A DNA stretch of 64,000 nt. Source: an uncultured Bacteroidales bacterium (GTDB lineage: Bacteria > Bacteroidota > Bacteroidia > Bacteroidales > UBA932). Below the pieces are notes generated by a model, which did not search any database, had not been told where the DNA came from, and saw only the letters and a program-made list of their open reading frames with translations. The stretch is from positions 1-64,000 of the forward strand of contig CAMYYI010000001.1 in assembly GCA_947303465.1 (NCBI GenBank), given 5' to 3'. Positions 8,931-18,096 of this stretch are shown piece after piece (position 1 is the first letter of the stretch; the number at the start of each line of letters is the position of its first letter). The translations under genes and the position numbers were made by a program.

Positions 8931-11900
8931 TCAATAGGTCTTTGCAACAGGGACCTCGATGAGAGCGGGATACTCACCCCAAGCATAGGTAACCTTGATA
9001 GGAACGAACAGGCTGAAGTCCTTAACGATACCCATGTTGTTGAAGTAGTTGAATACGTAGTCGGAGAGGTTGTTGATGCGTCCGGTACCAAGGTCATAGC
9101 CCTTGATATCAACCTCGGCAGGAATAACCTTGGTCATACGGTCTGCAGTGGTGGAAACCCAGCACTCAGCAGCAGGGTTGACAGTGGTCAGCTTGTAAGG
9201 ATTCTTCTTGGCATCGGTGTCAAGAGTCTTCATGAAGGCGTAACCCTTGGTGACATCCTCCTGGTTGGTCAGGATATTGTCAACATCAACGGTAACCTTC
9301 TCGAACTGATAGAATCCATACCAGTTGACGGTCTTGTCGGTCTTGTTAGGATAGTAGCAGCACTCGTAACCGGTAACCTTTGCAGGATCTAGAGCATCCT
9401 CGTACAGAGGAGCGAAGATCTGGTAGTTCTGCCAATCGGTAGCGGTGAAGAGGGTACCAACGGGGATGAAATCACCGGTAGGAACACCATCCTTCATGCC
9501 CTTAGGAGCCTTAGGCTCGAAGCTGACGGGACGCAGGAAGCGCACATTGAAGGTAGCATCGCCAAGATCGATAGTGCAAGCACCATCCTTGTACTGAGCC
9601 TTCAGGACAACCTTGCAATAGAGGACCTCCTTCACATCGGTGGACTTGTGATCCCAGAGGTTGAGGAGCTTCTTGGTCACATCGTTGTGAGCGTAGGTGA
9701 TATTGTAGTGGGTCTTGGTAGGATCGCCACCGTCAACAACCTCAGCGAGGGATGCGACGAGAGTGCCGTTCCAGGTCAGCTGGTTCAGAGCTGCATTGGC
9801 GGTAAGCTGCTTCTGGACACCGTCGAGGGTGTACTTAGGCTGCTTGGCAGTAGCTGCGAAGTAGTAGTGATACTCAACCTTGTTAGCGTCGAAGTTGGCT
9901 GCCTTGAAGGTTGCGTCACCGGCCTGGCCAGCGAAGGAAACCTTAACCTTGTTACCAATCCAGTAGTCATCAAGATCCTTTACATAGTCGATCACGTTAT
10001 CGTCACCTGCAACCAGGCCGCCAACGCCGTCACCGACGAACTTGTTAGGAACCTTCACGTTGTTACGGACAGTGTTGACACCACCATTGAACTCGGTAGC
10101 AGCAGCATTGAGATCGTTGAACCAGTATGAAGGGTTGGGCTTTGCGAAGCTGCCGACAGGCTGCTTGCCAACGGTAACATTGAAGCCGATGTAGATGTTG
10201 CTGAGAGGGCCGGAGGTGAACTTGGTGTAGATCTTCTGGCTCTTGCCCTGACCGATCTGGTCTGCCTGAGCCTTGGTCACAGTCACCCTGAAGATATCGT
10301 TGACACCACCGTTCACATCATCAGGAACGAAGGTAACGGTACCGTACTTGGTGCTCTCGACAGCCTTACCGTTATTGTCGAAGTAGTAGGTCTTGCCATC
10401 GCAGTTGTATGCAGCGTGGAATGCGAGGTAGCTCATACCGAGCTTCTGGGACAGGATGTCATAGGACATGTCGATCCACTTGGTCTCACGGTTGGTAGCG
10501 CCGCAAATGTAAGGGAAGTCGTTGAACTCCTTCAGGATGAAGTTGTCGTTGATGGTCTTAGGAGCCTCCTGAGTCAGGCGGATCTTGAAGTAACCGGCGA
10601 GAATGATGTTGTTGCCATTCTGGAGGGTTACGAGCACGACGGGCTTACGGCCGATTGCAGCAGCACCAGGGTTGAGAGCCTTGTCGGCTACTTTCTCGAT
10701 GACCTGCTTGCCATAGTCGGAAGCTTCGCTGTCGTTGGTAGGATAGCAAGGGATGAACTTGCCGTTCTCAATCTTACCGTAAGCGGACTCAGGGGTGGTG
10801 TGGTTACCCAGAGTGTAGTTCACGAGCTGATAGTTGAGGGTGAGGTCAGGATAGTTCTCCTTAAGCTGTGCGATAGTCAGAGTTTCCTCGACTGCGGAAA
10901 CGGTGTTGAGCTGGGTCTCATCTGCCTTGAACATGTGGATGTTCACGAAGTTGAGATCAATGCCGCCGCCGTCGAACTCGACAGGAACCTGGTGATACTC
11001 ATCACCGTCCTCGATAGCCTGCTTTGCGGTGGGGAACAGCCTGCGATACTCGGCCTTTGCACCGTTCTCGCCTGCGAGGTAGTCACCGTTGCACTTGACT
11101 GCATAGTAAGTGTCGGGGAGGAATCCGAGGTGAGCGAACTGAGCCTTCATAGGCACAACTGCCACATAGTCGGAGTTGATGGTATTGCCGCTCACGGAGT
11201 CGTCTGCACGGAGGCTGATGACGGAAACCTTGTTGGGAGCTGCGGGATCGAGATCACCGGCCTTGTCAATCTTGAAGGTAACCTTGATCTGGTTGCCCTC
11301 AGCAGCGACGGGAGTTCCAACGACTGAAGGAGTCCAGGTAGTACGGGTCATCTGGCTCTTGTCATCCCAGTTGAAGCCCCAGTTGGAAGCCTTGCTAAGG
11401 TCGTAGTTCTTAGGATTGAGGTGGTAGTAAGCAACGCTGTTGGAAGCGATGTTGTAGGCTGCACCTGCAACAACGTCAGCATTCTTGGGAGCTGTCCAGT
11501 CGATAGCACCCTCGTCATCCTTGGTACCTGCGGTAGCAGTGGTCTTGAGGGTAACATAGTTACCGGCAACATACTTGTAGCCGAAAGCCTCAACACCCTC
11601 GAAATAGAGCTGAGGGATAGCAACGATGCTGCTCAGAGCAACAACAGTGCTGATCTCGAAAGTGTTGTTGGGAGCGCCCTGTACATTGTGGAAGATATAC
11701 TTGCCATCCTTGTACTCGGCCCAAACGGCATTTGAGCCGCTTGCGAGCTGAATCTTCTCGCCCTTTGCATTCTCGAAGTAAGGGGTGCCGTCAGCGTTCT
11801 GCTTGAGAGTCCATACGTTGGCATAGTAGCCTGAAGGCTTGCCATCGATGATGAACTGGCCATTCTCGTCGAGGGAGATGACAGTACCGTTGGTGCCATT

Positions 11901-12284
11901 GGTACCGTTGGTACCGTTGGTTCCATTCTCGCCCTTAGGACCCTGAGGACCCTGAGGACCAGTGGCGCCAGTGGCGCCAGTGTCGCCCTTGTCGCCCTTA
12001 TCGCCCTTATCGCCCTTATCACCTTTCTCACCCTTAGCACCGTTAACGATGTCCCAGGATGTTCCGTCGGCGGCAGTAACCCTGACACCGCCAGTGATAG
12101 GAGTAACAGACTTCAGCACGTTACCGGCGTTGATTGCAGTCTGGATGTCGTTGATCTTGGTCTCAAGACCAGAGACAGCCTTCTGCAATGCATCGATCTC
12201 GACGCTGTAATCTTTTGTACATCCGGTCAAAAGTGCTGCACCAGCGATGGCGAACACGATTGCCAATCTAAAGATTTTTTTCAT
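8931..12284 (-). CDS. Very large lipoprotein with coiled coil and collagen-like Gly-X-Y stretch
   Basis: 1117 residues. A lipoprotein signal (MKKIFRLAIVFAIAGAALLTGC, Cys22) is followed by a short coiled coil (about 26-53, VEIDALQKAVSGLETKIN). A DUF4988/PL29-N-like segment (ITGGVRVTAADGTSWDIV) comes next, and then 17 uninterrupted Gly-X-Y triplets at about residues 82-132 (GEK-GDK-GDT-GAT-GPQ-GTN types). A repeating ISLDENGQFIIDGKPSGYYA-type module follows. The remaining roughly 930 residues are beta-rich and unrecognised. The coiled coil plus Gly-X-Y run suggests a trimeric stalk lifting a large globular head off the outer membrane. Several triplets are encoded by near-identical 9-bp units (11980-12030), so length variation by slippage is likely. 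It has its own promoter (12406-12436), a leader of about 115 nt and a terminator. Confidence 0.82.
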   Translation of the reverse strand: MKKIFRLAIVFAIAGAALLTGCTKDYSVEIDALQKAVSGLETKINDIQTAINAGNVLKSVTPITGGVRVTAADGTSWDIVNGAKGEKGDKGDKGDKGDKGDTGATGATGPQGPQGPKGENGTNGTNGTNGTNGTVISLDENGQFIIDGKPSGYYANVWTLKQNADGTPYFENAKGEKIQLASGSNAVWAEYKDGKYIFHNVQGAPNNTFEISTVVALSSIVAIPQLYFEGVEAFGYKYVAGNYVTLKTTATAGTKDDEGAIDWTAPKNADVVAGAAYNIASNSVAYYHLNPKNYDLSKASNWGFNWDDKSQMTRTTWTPSVVGTPVAAEGNQIKVTFKIDKAGDLDPAAPNKVSVISLRADDSVSGNTINSDYVAVVPMKAQFAHLGFLPDTYYAVKCNGDYLAGENGAKAEYRRLFPTAKQAIEDGDEYHQVPVEFDGGGIDLNFVNIHMFKADETQLNTVSAVEETLTIAQLKENYPDLTLNYQLVNYTLGNHTTPESAYGKIENGKFIPCYPTNDSEASDYGKQVIEKVADKALNPGAAAIGRKPVVLVTLQNGNNIILAGYFKIRLTQEAPKTINDNFILKEFNDFPYICGATNRETKWIDMSYDILSQKLGMSYLAFHAAYNCDGKTYYFDNNGKAVESTKYGTVTFVPDDVNGGVNDIFRVTVTKAQADQIGQGKSQKIYTKFTSGPLSNIYIGFNVTVGKQPVGSFAKPNPSYWFNDLNAAATEFNGGVNTVRNNVKVPNKFVGDGVGGLVAGDDNVIDYVKDLDDYWIGNKVKVSFAGQAGDATFKAANFDANKVEYHYYFAATAKQPKYTLDGVQKQLTANAALNQLTWNGTLVASLAEVVDGGDPTKTHYNITYAHNDVTKKLLNLWDHKSTDVKEVLYCKVVLKAQYKDGACTIDLGDATFNVRFLRPVSFEPKAPKGMKDGVPTGDFIPVGTLFTATDWQNYQIFAPLYEDALDPAKVTGYECCYYPNKTDKTVNWYGFYQFEKVTVDVDNILTNQEDVTKGYAFMKTLDTDAKKNPYKLTTVNPAAECWVSTTADRMTKVIPAEVDIKGYDLGTGRINNLSDYVFNYFNNMGIVKDFSLFVPIKVTYAWGEYPALIEVPVAKTY

Positions 12285-12319
12285 AAATTAATTGTTTAAA
12301 AATTATTAAAATTATTTAT

Positions 12320-12400
12320 GTTCTAGGGTTTAGTAACCTTGCCAATGCCGCTCCGGGGAGCCAAATGGGTACAATACCCACTTGTCCACGAAACGATTTA
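12320..12400 (-). promoter_or_regulatory. Structured 5' leader of the collagen-like lipoprotein gene
   Basis: The leader of about 115 nt between the predicted start (near 12400) and the ATG at 12284 contains two tight inverted repeats: TGGGTA-ttg-TACCCA (about 12365-12380) and GCTCC-cc-GGAGC (about 12350-12362). The last 40 nt before the ATG are almost purely A/T. No known riboswitch was recognised; a post-transcriptional control or stability role is only a guess. Confidence 0.35.
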
Positions 12401-12405
12401 ACGCG

Positions 12406-12436
12406 CAAATTTATATACAAATTTCTTTTTATGCAA
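12406..12436 (-). promoter_or_regulatory. Bacteroidetes-type promoter for the collagen-like lipoprotein gene
   Basis: On the minus strand TTGC (12433-12436), a 19-nt spacer and TAAATTTG (12406-12413, perfect TAnnTTTG) form a full promoter in the A/T-rich gap upstream of the gene. Confidence 0.72.
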
Positions 12437-12511
12437 CAATTTTGGATAATTTTTTGCTTCTGAGCGCTGTCAGGGCCATGTTGGAGCCCTTATATATTAT
12501 ATATAGGTATC

Positions 12512-12902
12512 TCATCCCGCCCTGTATCCGAAGTATTCCGCGAAGAAAACATCCAGTTCTTCCCACGTTACCTCCCTTATTACCATAATGAAGTTGGGAA
12601 ACTTAAGCGAGAGCTTGATCTGGCCGTTGGGATAACGGACTATGCTGGCATCGCCCTCCTTGAAGTGCATGGAGTCCTTCGTCTTCAGCTGGCGGCGTAT
12701 CTCCGGATAGTACTCGTCCCCTATCTCCCGGCGCAAGTCCGAAGGCATAAGCCTGTTGAGGGTCTTGAGCTTGGAGAGCTTCATGGTAAGGTGCACGTCG
12801 GCATAGCGATGGGTGAAATCGATCATCGGTTCCTGACCCTTCGCAGCCGCCGACGGCACCCCTGCCAGCATCGCGGTCAATAATATGACAAGTATCCTTT
12901 TC
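12512..12902 (-). CDS. Small secreted protein of unknown function (TTG start)
   Basis: About 130 residues. The first codon is TTG (12902-12904 on the minus strand), immediately after the ppdK stop TAA with no gap. It opens a good signal peptide (KRILVILLTAMLAGVPSAAA), and no ATG lies closer than residue 12, so a TTG start is the natural reading. The mature part (FTHRYADVHLTMKLSKLKTLNRLMPSDLRREIG...FPNFIMVIREVTWEELDVFFAEYFGY) is alpha/beta and unrecognised. Its abutment to ppdK suggests translational coupling to a cytosolic enzyme gene, an odd pairing that may simply reflect read-through. I do not know its function. Confidence 0.6.
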
Positions 12903-12904
12903 AA

Positions 12905-15622
12905 TTAGTTCTGCTTGATTGCCGCCTGGGCTGCAGCCAGACGTGCGATAGGCACGCGGAAAGGTGAGCAGCTGACGTAATCTACACCTATGCGGTTGAA
13001 GAAGTGCACTGAATCGGGATCTCCGCCATGCTCTCCGCAAACGCCGCACTTGAGCTCGGGACGCTTGCTGCGGCCGCCCTGGATACCCAGTTCGACGAGC
13101 TTGCCAACCGCCTTCACATCAATGGTCTGGAAAGGATCGTTATCCAGTATCTTGTTGCCCAGGTAGTCGCCCATGAACGTACCCACGTCATCACGGCTGA
13201 AGCCGAATGTCATCTGGGTAAGGTCGTTGGTACCGAAGCTGAAGAACTCGGCTGTACGGGCCATACGGTCTGCGGTAAGGGCGGCACGAGGGATTTCTAT
13301 CATGGTGCCGAACTTGTAAACGAGAGCCTCGCCGGTAGCGGCTTCCACACGCTCGCGGATCTTCTCGCAGATAGCTTTCTGGAAGCGGAGCTCACGCTCG
13401 GACACGGTAACGGGGATCATGATTTCCGGCATAGGGTGAAGGCCCTCTTTCTGGAGTTCAGCCTGAGCCGTGAAAATGGCACGGTACTGGGTCTCGGCAA
13501 TCAGAGGGTAGGTAACGTGCAGACGCACTCCGCGGTGACCCATCATAGGGTTGACCTCGTGGAGGTTCTCTCCGCGCTTCTCAATATCGGCAATGGAGAT
13601 GCCAAGTTCATCGGCGAGCTGCTTCTCCTTATCTTCGCCCTTGGGAACGAACTCATGCAGAGGCGGGTCGAGCAGACGGAATACGACCGGCTTTCCGTCC
13701 ATAATCTTGAGGGTGCTCTTGACGGAGGCCTTCATGAAGGGCTCCAGCTCGTCCAGGGCAGCCTTGCGCTCGAGGTCGGTATCGCTGAGAATCATTTTAC
13801 GGAGCTTTGCGAGAGGAGTCTCGGAGTTCTTGCCGTAGAACATATGCTCGATACGGAAGAGGCCGATGCCCTCGGCGCCGAAGGACAGTGCACGTGCGGC
13901 ATCCTCGGGGGTGTCGGCGTTGGTGCGGATGCCCAGACGGCGGTATTTATCGACTATCTGCATGAAGCGGATGAAGAGAGGATTCTCGCTGGCGTCCATG
14001 GTGTCGATCTTCACGGCATAGACATAGCCCTTGGAGCCGTTCAGGGAGAACCAGTCGCCCTCCTTGAAGGTCTTGCCGCCGAAGCTGACGCACTTGCCGG
14101 CGAGGTTGATCTTCATGGTCTCGCAACCAACAATGCAGCACTTGCCCCAGCCGCGGGCCACGAGAGCGGCATGAGAGGTCATACCTCCACGGGTGGTGAG
14201 GATACCTGCAGATGCACGCATACCCTCGATATCTTCAGGAGAGGTCTCTTCACGGATGAGTATAACCTTCTTTCCTGCTGCAGCGGCCTCCATAGCAGCC
14301 TCTGAGGTGAACACTATGGTACCCACGGCTCCGCCCGGAGATGCCGGGAGGCCCTTGGCGATAACCTCCGCCTTCTTCTCGGAAGCGGGGTCAAGTATAG
14401 GATGGAGAATCTCGTCCAGCTGGGCAGGGGAAACACGCATGACGGCTTCCTTCTCGTCTATCATGCCCTCGGAGAGCATGTCCATTGCCATCTGGAGGGC
14501 GGCGATACCGGTACGCTTGCCGATACGGCACTGGAGCATCCAGAGCTTGCCTTCCTGGATGGTGAACTCGATGTCCTGCATGTCATGGAAGTGATCTTCC
14601 AGGCGCTTGCGGATGCCGTCAAGTTCTGCATAGACCTCGGGCATTGCGGTCTCCAGAGACTGGAGATGCTTGTTCTGCTCGGTCTTGGTAGCCTCGTTCA
14701 GGGGGTTCGGGGTACGGATACCTGCAACCACATCCTCGCCCTGGGCGTTGATGAGCCACTCTCCGTAGAACTTGTTGTCGCCGGTAGCAGGGTTGCGGGA
14801 GAATGCCACACCGGTAGCGGAGGTCTCTCCCATGTTGCCGAAGACCATGGACTGCACATTGACTGCGGTACCCCAGTCATCGGGTATCTTCTCGATACGG
14901 CGGTATGCAATGGCGCGCTTGCCGTTCCAGGACTTGAAAACTCCGCCGATGGAGCCCCAGAGCTGGTCGTGGGCGGTATCGGGGAATTCTACTCCGAGAA
15001 CTTCCTTGACCTTCACCTTGAATTTGGCGCAGAGTTCCTTGAGTTCGTCTGCGGTGATCTCGGTGTCCGATTTGTAGCCGCGGGCTTCCTTGAGCTCTTC
15101 CATCATGCGGTCGAGCTGCTGGCGTATGCCCTGGCCGTCCTCAGGCTCAATGCCCTCGGCCTTTTCCATGACCACGTCGGAGTACATCATGATAAGACGG
15201 CGGTAGGCGTCATAGACGAACCTGGGATTGCCGGTCTTCTTAATCATTCCGGGGAGGGTTGCGGAGCAGAGGCCGATATTAAGGATGGTATCCATCATGC
15301 CGGGCATGGAGCTGCGTGCACCGGAGCGGCAGCTGACGAGGAGGGGATCCTCGGTATCGCCGAATTTCTTACCCATGAGCTTCTCGGTTGCTTCGAGGGC
15401 TGCAGCGACGTCCTTCTTGAGTTCGTCGGTATAGCCTCCTCCGAGTTCATAATACTCTGCACAGCATTCAGTGGTGATAGTAAAACCGGCCGGGACAGGC
15501 ATCCCGAGCTTGCTCATCTCGGCGAGGTTTGCACCCTTGCCGCCGAGGAGTTCACGCATGGTGCCGTCGCCTTCTGCGTTCTTTCCGCCGAAGCGGTAAA
15601 CCCTTTTCTTTTTCTCAAACAT
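12905..15622 (-). CDS. ppdK: Pyruvate, phosphate dikinase
   Basis: 905 residues from the ATG at 15622, selected because it gives the family N-terminus MFEKKKRVYRFGGKNAEG and the usual length; the longer frame runs into untypical sequence. It interconverts pyruvate, ATP and Pi with PEP, AMP and PPi. Visible domains: an ATP-grasp-type nucleotide-binding domain (GGKGANLAEMSKLG...), the phosphohistidine swivel domain with TRGGMTSHAALVARG (catalytic His), and the PEP/pyruvate TIM barrel ending with the catalytic cysteine loop CGVCGEHGG and DYVSCSPFRVPIARLAAAQA. It serves glycolysis/gluconeogenesis with PPi economy, typical of anaerobic Bacteroidales. A -7 box sits at 15654-15661. Confidence 0.96.
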   Translation of the reverse strand: MFEKKKRVYRFGGKNAEGDGTMRELLGGKGANLAEMSKLGMPVPAGFTITTECCAEYYELGGGYTDELKKDVAAALEATEKLMGKKFGDTEDPLLVSCRSGARSSMPGMMDTILNIGLCSATLPGMIKKTGNPRFVYDAYRRLIMMYSDVVMEKAEGIEPEDGQGIRQQLDRMMEELKEARGYKSDTEITADELKELCAKFKVKVKEVLGVEFPDTAHDQLWGSIGGVFKSWNGKRAIAYRRIEKIPDDWGTAVNVQSMVFGNMGETSATGVAFSRNPATGDNKFYGEWLINAQGEDVVAGIRTPNPLNEATKTEQNKHLQSLETAMPEVYAELDGIRKRLEDHFHDMQDIEFTIQEGKLWMLQCRIGKRTGIAALQMAMDMLSEGMIDEKEAVMRVSPAQLDEILHPILDPASEKKAEVIAKGLPASPGGAVGTIVFTSEAAMEAAAAGKKVILIREETSPEDIEGMRASAGILTTRGGMTSHAALVARGWGKCCIVGCETMKINLAGKCVSFGGKTFKEGDWFSLNGSKGYVYAVKIDTMDASENPLFIRFMQIVDKYRRLGIRTNADTPEDAARALSFGAEGIGLFRIEHMFYGKNSETPLAKLRKMILSDTDLERKAALDELEPFMKASVKSTLKIMDGKPVVFRLLDPPLHEFVPKGEDKEKQLADELGISIADIEKRGENLHEVNPMMGHRGVRLHVTYPLIAETQYRAIFTAQAELQKEGLHPMPEIMIPVTVSERELRFQKAICEKIRERVEAATGEALVYKFGTMIEIPRAALTADRMARTAEFFSFGTNDLTQMTFGFSRDDVGTFMGDYLGNKILDNDPFQTIDVKAVGKLVELGIQGGRSKRPELKCGVCGEHGGDPDSVHFFNRIGVDYVSCSPFRVPIARLAAAQAAIKQN

Positions 15623-15653
15623 AGTCGTGGTCGTATAAATATTAAAAATCTTG

Positions 15654-15661
15654 CAAATATA
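15654..15661 (-). promoter_or_regulatory. -7 box for ppdK
   Basis: TATATTTG on the minus strand, 31 nt upstream of the ppdK ATG and just past the end of the PhoH-like gene. No matching -33 box is seen. Confidence 0.5.
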
Positions 15662-15669
15662 ATAAAAAT

Positions 15670-17031
15670 CTATAATAACTTGGCTGCGAGATCTGCAAGT
15701 GCGCTGCGTTCTCCCTTGCGGAGGAACACATGCTGGAACAGAGCCTGGCCTGAAAGCTTTTCCGAAAGGTGTGTGAGGCCGTTTGACCACTGATCCAGAT
15801 AAGGCTGGTCTATCTGGAAAATGTCTCCGGTGAAGACCATTTTGGTTCCCTCTCCGGCCCTGGTGATTATGGTCTTGACCTCATGGGGCGTAAGATTCTG
15901 CGCCTCGTCGATGATGAAGAAGCACTTCCCGAGCGAGCGTCCGCGAATGTAGGCAAGCGGCTCGATCACCAGCTTCTCCATGGAGAGCATATTGTCTATA
16001 CGTTGTGCTTCCCGGGAGCCGGGACGGAACTGGTCCTTTATTACGTTCAGGTTGTCCATGAGCGGCTGGAGGAAGGGCCCCATCTTGCTCTTCTGGTCTC
16101 CGGGCAGGAAGCCTATGTCCTGGTTTCCAAGCACTACGGTAGGGCGGGACAGTATTATCTGCTCGTATTCACGCTCCTGCTCCAGGGCGGAGGCCAATGC
16201 CAGCAGAGTCTTGCCCGTACCGGCGCCTCCTGTAAGGGCCACCAGTTCCACTTTCGGGTTCAGGCAGGCATCCAGGGCCATTTTCTGCTCGTCGTTTCGC
16301 GGACGTATCCCAAACGCCTCGCGGGACTTTACCAGCACTATGGCATCGCGCCCGGTGTCGTATCGGGCACACACGGTAGTCTGCCCGTTTTCCGCGGCAC
16401 CTGCGGCATTCTCCGGCCAGCAGAACTTGTAGAGCCGGTTGGGCTCCGGCTTCTTCTCCTGCACCTCCTTCCATGGAATGGCCGTTTCCGGTCCGTAGCA
16501 AAGGGTCTGCATGAGAGCAGCCGGCAGTTCCATACGCAGAACTTCCCTCTGGCTCACCTCCACATGCTCGTCCTCAACTTTGTCCGTGAGGTAATCCTGC
16601 ACCGCCATGCCTGCGGCCTTTGCCTTAAGCCTCAGGTTCACATCTTTGGTTACAAGGGCGACGAAGGTGCCTGGATGCGTATCCCGCACCCACATGGCCG
16701 TAGCAAGAATGCGGTGGTCCTGGGTATCGTCTTTGAAAAGGTCTGCGAATTTGGGAGGGAAAGGGTGGTTGGGCTCGACTTTTATGCGTCCCAGGCCCTT
16801 GCCTATGGATATTCCGTCCTTGCCGAAAGAGCGGCCCTCAGAAATCTTGTCCAGATCCCGCATGAAGCCGCGGGCGTGATAGGAAAGGGTGTCGTTGCCT
16901 TTCTTGAATTTGTCTGCCTCTTCTATTACCGCCGCCGGAATCACCAGGTCGTTGTCGTGAAACTGGCGTATAGCCTTATGGTCGTGCAGGATAACGTTCG
17001 TATCCAGCACGAATATCTTAGCTTTTCCCAT
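15670..17031 (-). CDS. PIN-domain / PhoH-family ATPase
   Basis: 453 residues from the ATG at 17031 (MGKAKIFVLDTNVILHD). The N-terminal PIN-like nuclease domain occupies about 1-140 (VLDTNVILHDHKAIRQF, with acidic active-site residues; TKDVNLRLKA). A C-terminal PhoH P-loop domain follows, with Walker A LTGGAGTGKTLLALA (about 270), Walker B FFIIDEAQNLTPHEVK and the downstream TRAGEGTKMVFTGD motif. This two-domain (PhoH2-like/YlaK) protein family has RNase and helicase activity in characterised members and may act in RNA decay. It starts 4 nt after the upstream stop, so it is co-transcribed with the 17036-18070 gene. Confidence 0.9.
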   Translation of the reverse strand: MGKAKIFVLDTNVILHDHKAIRQFHDNDLVIPAAVIEEADKFKKGNDTLSYHARGFMRDLDKISEGRSFGKDGISIGKGLGRIKVEPNHPFPPKFADLFKDDTQDHRILATAMWVRDTHPGTFVALVTKDVNLRLKAKAAGMAVQDYLTDKVEDEHVEVSQREVLRMELPAALMQTLCYGPETAIPWKEVQEKKPEPNRLYKFCWPENAAGAAENGQTTVCARYDTGRDAIVLVKSREAFGIRPRNDEQKMALDACLNPKVELVALTGGAGTGKTLLALASALEQEREYEQIILSRPTVVLGNQDIGFLPGDQKSKMGPFLQPLMDNLNVIKDQFRPGSREAQRIDNMLSMEKLVIEPLAYIRGRSLGKCFFIIDEAQNLTPHEVKTIITRAGEGTKMVFTGDIFQIDQPYLDQWSNGLTHLSEKLSGQALFQHVFLRKGERSALADLAAKLL

Positions 17032-17035
17032 ATTG

Positions 17036-18070
17036 TCAGTCCTCGCCTTCTGCATTCTGCATAAGGGATTCAAGTATAGTCTGTATGCCCTGGCGGTCCT
17101 GGGCGGCGAAGCTCAGCTTGCCCCCCCTTACGGGGTGTCCCAGAGGGTAGTAGGCTACATCCTGCAGCAGGAATTCCGCGTCGATATAGTCGAAGTCGGC
17201 ATCCCGCACCTGCAGGATAGCTCCCGGGACCTCGGAGAACAGCACATGGGGCAGGTCTGCGCCAGTAGCGCGGAGCACGTCGGACAGGTCTGCCGAGGTG
17301 CCTAAGCCGGATGAGCACAGCTTACGCAACGCCTCCGCTATACCTCCTGCCCCCACAGTAACAGCCGAAAGCAGTATGCCGTCTTCCGCCAGTTCACGCA
17401 CGAGCTCGAAGCAGTCGATGAAATAATCTGCGTCTGTGAGCTGGGGCGCAGTGCCGCCACGGAGCCCCATGGCCTGAGCCAGCAGGGAGCCTCCCAGGCG
17501 GTATTCGGCTATGTCGAAGGGCACGTACAGCAGCCAGCTGTGCTGGTCTGGCCGCAGCTCGTCGTCTACCAGGAGCGGGGCTCCGGAGAACGGTGTGGCC
17601 ACCTTGACGCCGAAGACGCCGTTTTCGCAGACGCAGCGCCGCAGGGCTATTCCCATTGCGTCCAGATAGTCGGCTGCCGATTCCACGGAGGCGTAGAAGG
17701 CCGCCATGTTGCCTACCGTACCGGGATTGAAGGTCCACTTTACGGTCAGGGCCAGGTCGTCCAGACGGAAATTGCCTACACGCCAAACTATGTCGACCAG
17801 CGCCTCCGCAATGAGCGTACGTGTGTACTGGGCGGCGAAGGGCACCGGAACCGCACGTTCAACACCCTGTATTGCAGCAAGATAGTTGTCTATGAGAGAT
17901 GCGTCCAGCACTATGGGCCCGGGGGCCGGATCGATGGTCTCGTCCAGCACCGTGCCACCGGCCTCCTCCTGCTCCGGCGCCTTTTCCAGCACGGGTGACA
18001 GCAGAGCCGCGGGAGTGAGTTCCTGCGGCACGCCGTCGATGATGTACTTTGAGTAAAGGGCCTGAAGCAT
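17036..18070 (-). CDS. Protein resembling the AIR-synthase/PurL C-terminal domain
   Basis: About 344 residues from the ATG at 18070 (MLQALYSKYIIDGVPQELTP); a GTG or ATG a few codons upstream lies before the promoter box and is less likely. The C-terminal half has features like the PurM/PurL C-terminal domain: a Gly-rich stretch VTVGAGGIAEALRKLCSSG followed by LFSEVPGAILQVRDADFDYI and YYPLGHPV. The centre (VKVATPFSGAPLLVDDELRPDQHSWLLYVPFD) would correspond to the preceding half. The ATP/substrate-binding signatures of true PurL are not evident. A degenerate paralogue of FGAM/AIR synthase is the best guess; a catalytic role is unproven. It is the first gene of an operon with the PhoH-like ATPase and has a -7 box exactly 4 nt before its ATG. 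Confidence 0.55.
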   Translation of the reverse strand: MLQALYSKYIIDGVPQELTPAALLSPVLEKAPEQEEAGGTVLDETIDPAPGPIVLDASLIDNYLAAIQGVERAVPVPFAAQYTRTLIAEALVDIVWRVGNFRLDDLALTVKWTFNPGTVGNMAAFYASVESAADYLDAMGIALRRCVCENGVFGVKVATPFSGAPLLVDDELRPDQHSWLLYVPFDIAEYRLGGSLLAQAMGLRGGTAPQLTDADYFIDCFELVRELAEDGILLSAVTVGAGGIAEALRKLCSSGLGTSADLSDVLRATGADLPHVLFSEVPGAILQVRDADFDYIDAEFLLQDVAYYPLGHPVRGGKLSFAAQDRQGIQTILESLMQNAEGED

Positions 18071-18074
18071 CACG

Positions 18075-18082
18075 CAAATATA
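18075..18082 (-). promoter_or_regulatory. -7 box placed for leaderless transcription of the 17036-18070 gene
   Basis: Minus strand TATATTTG-cgtg-ATG: a perfect -7 consensus with 4 nt to the start codon. The region immediately upstream is a REP-like repeat, so the promoter is only about 25 nt long before the repeat begins. Confidence 0.55.
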
Positions 18083-18096
18083 CATATTATTTTTAA

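Noticed and set aside
13028..15793. Long plus-strand open frames of 425 and 463 codons
   Set aside because: They lie antisense to ppdK. Their translations are low-complexity and match no family, and open antisense frames are expected in GC-rich genes.
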